From positions 18,113,368 to 18,177,367 of the forward strand of contig CM040453.1 of assembly GCA_022749755.1 (NCBI GenBank): a stretch of 64,000 nt of DNA, in the 5' to 3' direction. Origin of the DNA: Azadirachta indica (Eukaryota; Streptophyta; Magnoliopsida; Sapindales; Meliaceae). The position numbers were made by a program, and so were the translations under genes. Under the pieces are notes generated by a model. It was given only the letters and a program-made list of their open reading frames with translations. It was not told the origin of the DNA and did no database searches. Positions 62,531 through 64,000 of this stretch are shown piece by piece. The number at the start of each line of letters is the position of its first letter. The first letter of the stretch is position 1.

Positions 62531-62796
62531 TTTACTTATTATTTTCGTTGATATATATCTGTTATTTTCCTTGATATGTGTCCGTCTTGGTGATCTGTTG
62601 CTGTTAGGCTTTGCTTGCTCGTTGAACTTTTCCATTTTTAAGTAGTCTTTGTTTACTCAAGAATACGTTCGTTGTCTCTGATTTTTTTTTTTTATTCTTT
62701 CTTCTTTCTGACCACTGGTGATTGTGATTTGTTTTAATTTGCAATTAAAAAGAAATAAAAAGAAGAAAAACAGAGGAATATTCAGTCATAAGAAAC
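61740..62796 (+). promoter_or_regulatory. Upstream and leader region of the CC-NBS-LRR gene
   Basis: Contains a TATATAA-like element in TTATTATATAAAAG (about 61,740), conserved in copies A (50,413) and B (58,451), and a W-box core TTGACC at 62,242-62,247, also in all three copies. W-boxes bind WRKY factors and are common in defence-gene promoters. The pyrimidine-rich stretch 62,400-62,700 is typical of a leader or a leader intron. The transcription start is not determinable here; if the TATA element is used the leader would be about 1 kb, possibly spliced. Confidence 0.4.
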
Positions 62797-64000
62797 ATGG
62801 CAGAGGAAGTGGCGGCAGAAGTAGGAAAAGCCGTTGTTTCTGGCATTGCATCAAAAGTTACAGAGATATTCTGGGATCCTATTGTACGGGAGACGTCCTA
62901 TGTCTTCAAATACCAGAACTACGTTCAGAAGCTGAGCAGTCAAGTTGTTAATCTCAAAGACAAAAGTCAAATGGTGGAACAACCCGTTAAGGATGCTGAA
63001 ACACAGGGGGACGAGATTTATGATGCTGTGAAGAAATGGGTAATTGAGAAGAACAAGATCGTTGAAGTAGCAGACAAATTAATCAATGAAGATGAAAACA
63101 AGGATAAGAACAAGCGTTGTTTCGGAGGGTTTTGCCCCAGTTTGATGGCTCGCCGAAAGCTCAGCAAAAAAGCAGTGAAAGCGGAACAGGTAGCTATGGA
63201 TCTCTTGGCAACAGGAAACTTTAGTAAGGTTTCATACCGTCCAGCTCCAGACAGGAGAGAATTTGATTATGGCATCAGAGAGTACCAGCAGTTTGATTCA
63301 AGAATGAAAGTTTTCCAGGATGTCATGGACGAACTCACAAAGGAATCTAAGTTCAACATGATTGGGGTGTATGGGATGGGTGGTGTGGGCAAAACCACGC
63401 TGGTCAAAAGAGTTGCGAAGAAAGTGATGGAAGACAAGTTATTTGATGAGGTGGTTATGGCTGAGGTAACGCAAACTCCTGATTTGAAATCAATTCAGGA
63501 CAAAGTTGCTCACGATTTAAGCCTCAAATTTGAACAGAATGAGAGTGTATATGACAGGGCCGATCGACTACGTAAAAGGTTAAAGAAAGAGAAGAGGGTG
63601 CTTGTAATATTAGATAATATTTGGGGCAGTCTCGACTTGGAGGCTGTCGGAATTCCTTCTGGTGTTGATGATAGTAGACAATGCACAATTTTGTTGACAT
63701 CTAGAGATCAACATGTATTGTGCAATGTTATGAATTCTCAGAAGAATTTCTGGATTGAAATTTTATCTAACGCAGAAGCAATGAGTTTGTTTTGGGATAC
63801 TGTGGGTGATCATCCAACATCCGATTTTCAATCTTTAGCCGTTGATATTGTTGGAAAATGTGGAGGTCTGCCACTTGCAATTAAAGCATTGGCAAATGCA
63901 CTGAAAAAGAAGCCTCTTCCAGTTTGGAAGGATGCCTGGTATCACCTAAGAAGTTCCAATCCAAGACGAATCCCAGGAATGGATCCATATGTGTATTCTT
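62797..64000 (+). CDS. CC-NBS-LRR disease-resistance protein, 5' part (partial)
   Basis: This is an intracellular immune receptor of the CNL class (similar in type to Arabidopsis At4g27190). The frame is open from the Met at 62,797 (AAAC-ATGGC context) to the window end, 401 codons. Residues 1 to about 165 form the helical N-terminal domain, starting MAEEVAAEVGKAVVSGIASK, with the FGGFCPSLMARRKLSKKAVK segment characteristic of this subgroup. The NB-ARC domain follows: P-loop GMGGVGKTT (193-201), RNBS-A-like FDEVVMAEVTQTPD, kinase-2 LVILDNIW (269-276) with the Trp typical of CNLs, RNBS-B CTILLTSRD (296-304) and GLPLAI (357-362). All nucleotide-binding motifs look intact. The MHD motif and LRRs must lie right of the window. 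Two decayed copies of its upstream region lie to the left, indicating a local cluster that has lost members. Confidence 0.95.
   Translation, partial: MAEEVAAEVGKAVVSGIASKVTEIFWDPIVRETSYVFKYQNYVQKLSSQVVNLKDKSQMVEQPVKDAETQGDEIYDAVKKWVIEKNKIVEVADKLINEDENKDKNKRCFGGFCPSLMARRKLSKKAVKAEQVAMDLLATGNFSKVSYRPAPDRREFDYGIREYQQFDSRMKVFQDVMDELTKESKFNMIGVYGMGGVGKTTLVKRVAKKVMEDKLFDEVVMAEVTQTPDLKSIQDKVAHDLSLKFEQNESVYDRADRLRKRLKKEKRVLVILDNIWGSLDLEAVGIPSGVDDSRQCTILLTSRDQHVLCNVMNSQKNFWIEILSNAEAMSLFWDTVGDHPTSDFQSLAVDIVGKCGGLPLAIKALANALKKKPLPVWKDAWYHLRSSNPRRIPGMDPYVYS

Noticed and set aside
1..64000. tRNA, rRNA or CRISPR-like arrays
   Set aside because: No cloverleaf-like segment with the conserved B-box, no rRNA-like sequence and no regular spacer-repeat pattern were seen. 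The only tandem array (18.65-19.62 kb) is contiguous and diverged.

Overview
The window is AT-rich plant nuclear DNA, most likely from a eudicot. The evidence is plant-type split genes (a sugar/H+ symporter, the NDUFA12 subunit of complex I, a CC-NBS resistance gene), plant LTR retrotransposons (Tork-like Copia and Athila-like Gypsy), MuDR-like elements and LINE remnants. I cannot name the species. Most of the window is mobile DNA and local duplication; only the two edges carry host genes that look functional.

Layout. 0.7-1.5 kb: the first two coding exons (minus strand) of a D-xylose-proton-symporter-like gene that continues off the left edge. 1.5-7.3 kb: AT-rich spacer with TTA microsatellites and MULE-like terminal sequence. 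7.8-11.7 kb: four exons (minus) of NDUFA12, including a 27-bp microexon; exon 1 was not found and one junction is a base out of frame. 13.3-15.3 kb: a decayed MuDR-type transposase (minus). 18.65-19.62 kb: a diverged tandem array of about 75-83 bp units, each built round a GATCTGA/TCAGATC inverted repeat.

21.5-48.2 kb: a tandem segmental duplication of about 5.5 kb (copy 1 at 21.54-27.00; copy 2 at 27.16-30.04 plus 45.63-48.22), each copy holding a LINE ORF1 (DUF4283) remnant. Copy 2 is split by a Copia element (30,044-45,629), and that Copia's 5' LTR is split by an Athila-like Gypsy element in the opposite orientation (30,643-40,745). The Gypsy element is the most striking object here. Its integrase region is missing, and between RNase H and the 3' LTR it carries two intact reading frames in its own orientation: an intronless LONELY GUY (LOG, cytokinin-activating) gene and an unrecognised Cys-rich 143-codon ORF.

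47.7-62.5 kb: a second set of duplications. A block of about 3.1-3.3 kb occurs at 47.66-50.94 and 52.03-58.96, and its distal part again at 60.98-62.53. The distal part is the upstream/leader region of the CC-NBS-LRR gene that starts at 62,797 and runs off the right edge. The other two copies have lost the gene: one ends in a Gypsy remnant, the other is joined directly to the 3' end of a frameshifted sugar-symporter gene. Two MULE-like elements (53,775-56,177 and 56,342-57,539) inserted into the second copy; the first copy keeps both empty sites.

The picture is an NLR locus next to a symporter gene that has expanded and decayed by repeated local duplication, with later retroelement and MULE insertions. 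Relative order can be read directly: duplication, then Copia into copy 2, then Gypsy into the Copia LTR. All exon boundaries and element ends were read by eye and not confirmed by alignment or transcripts.
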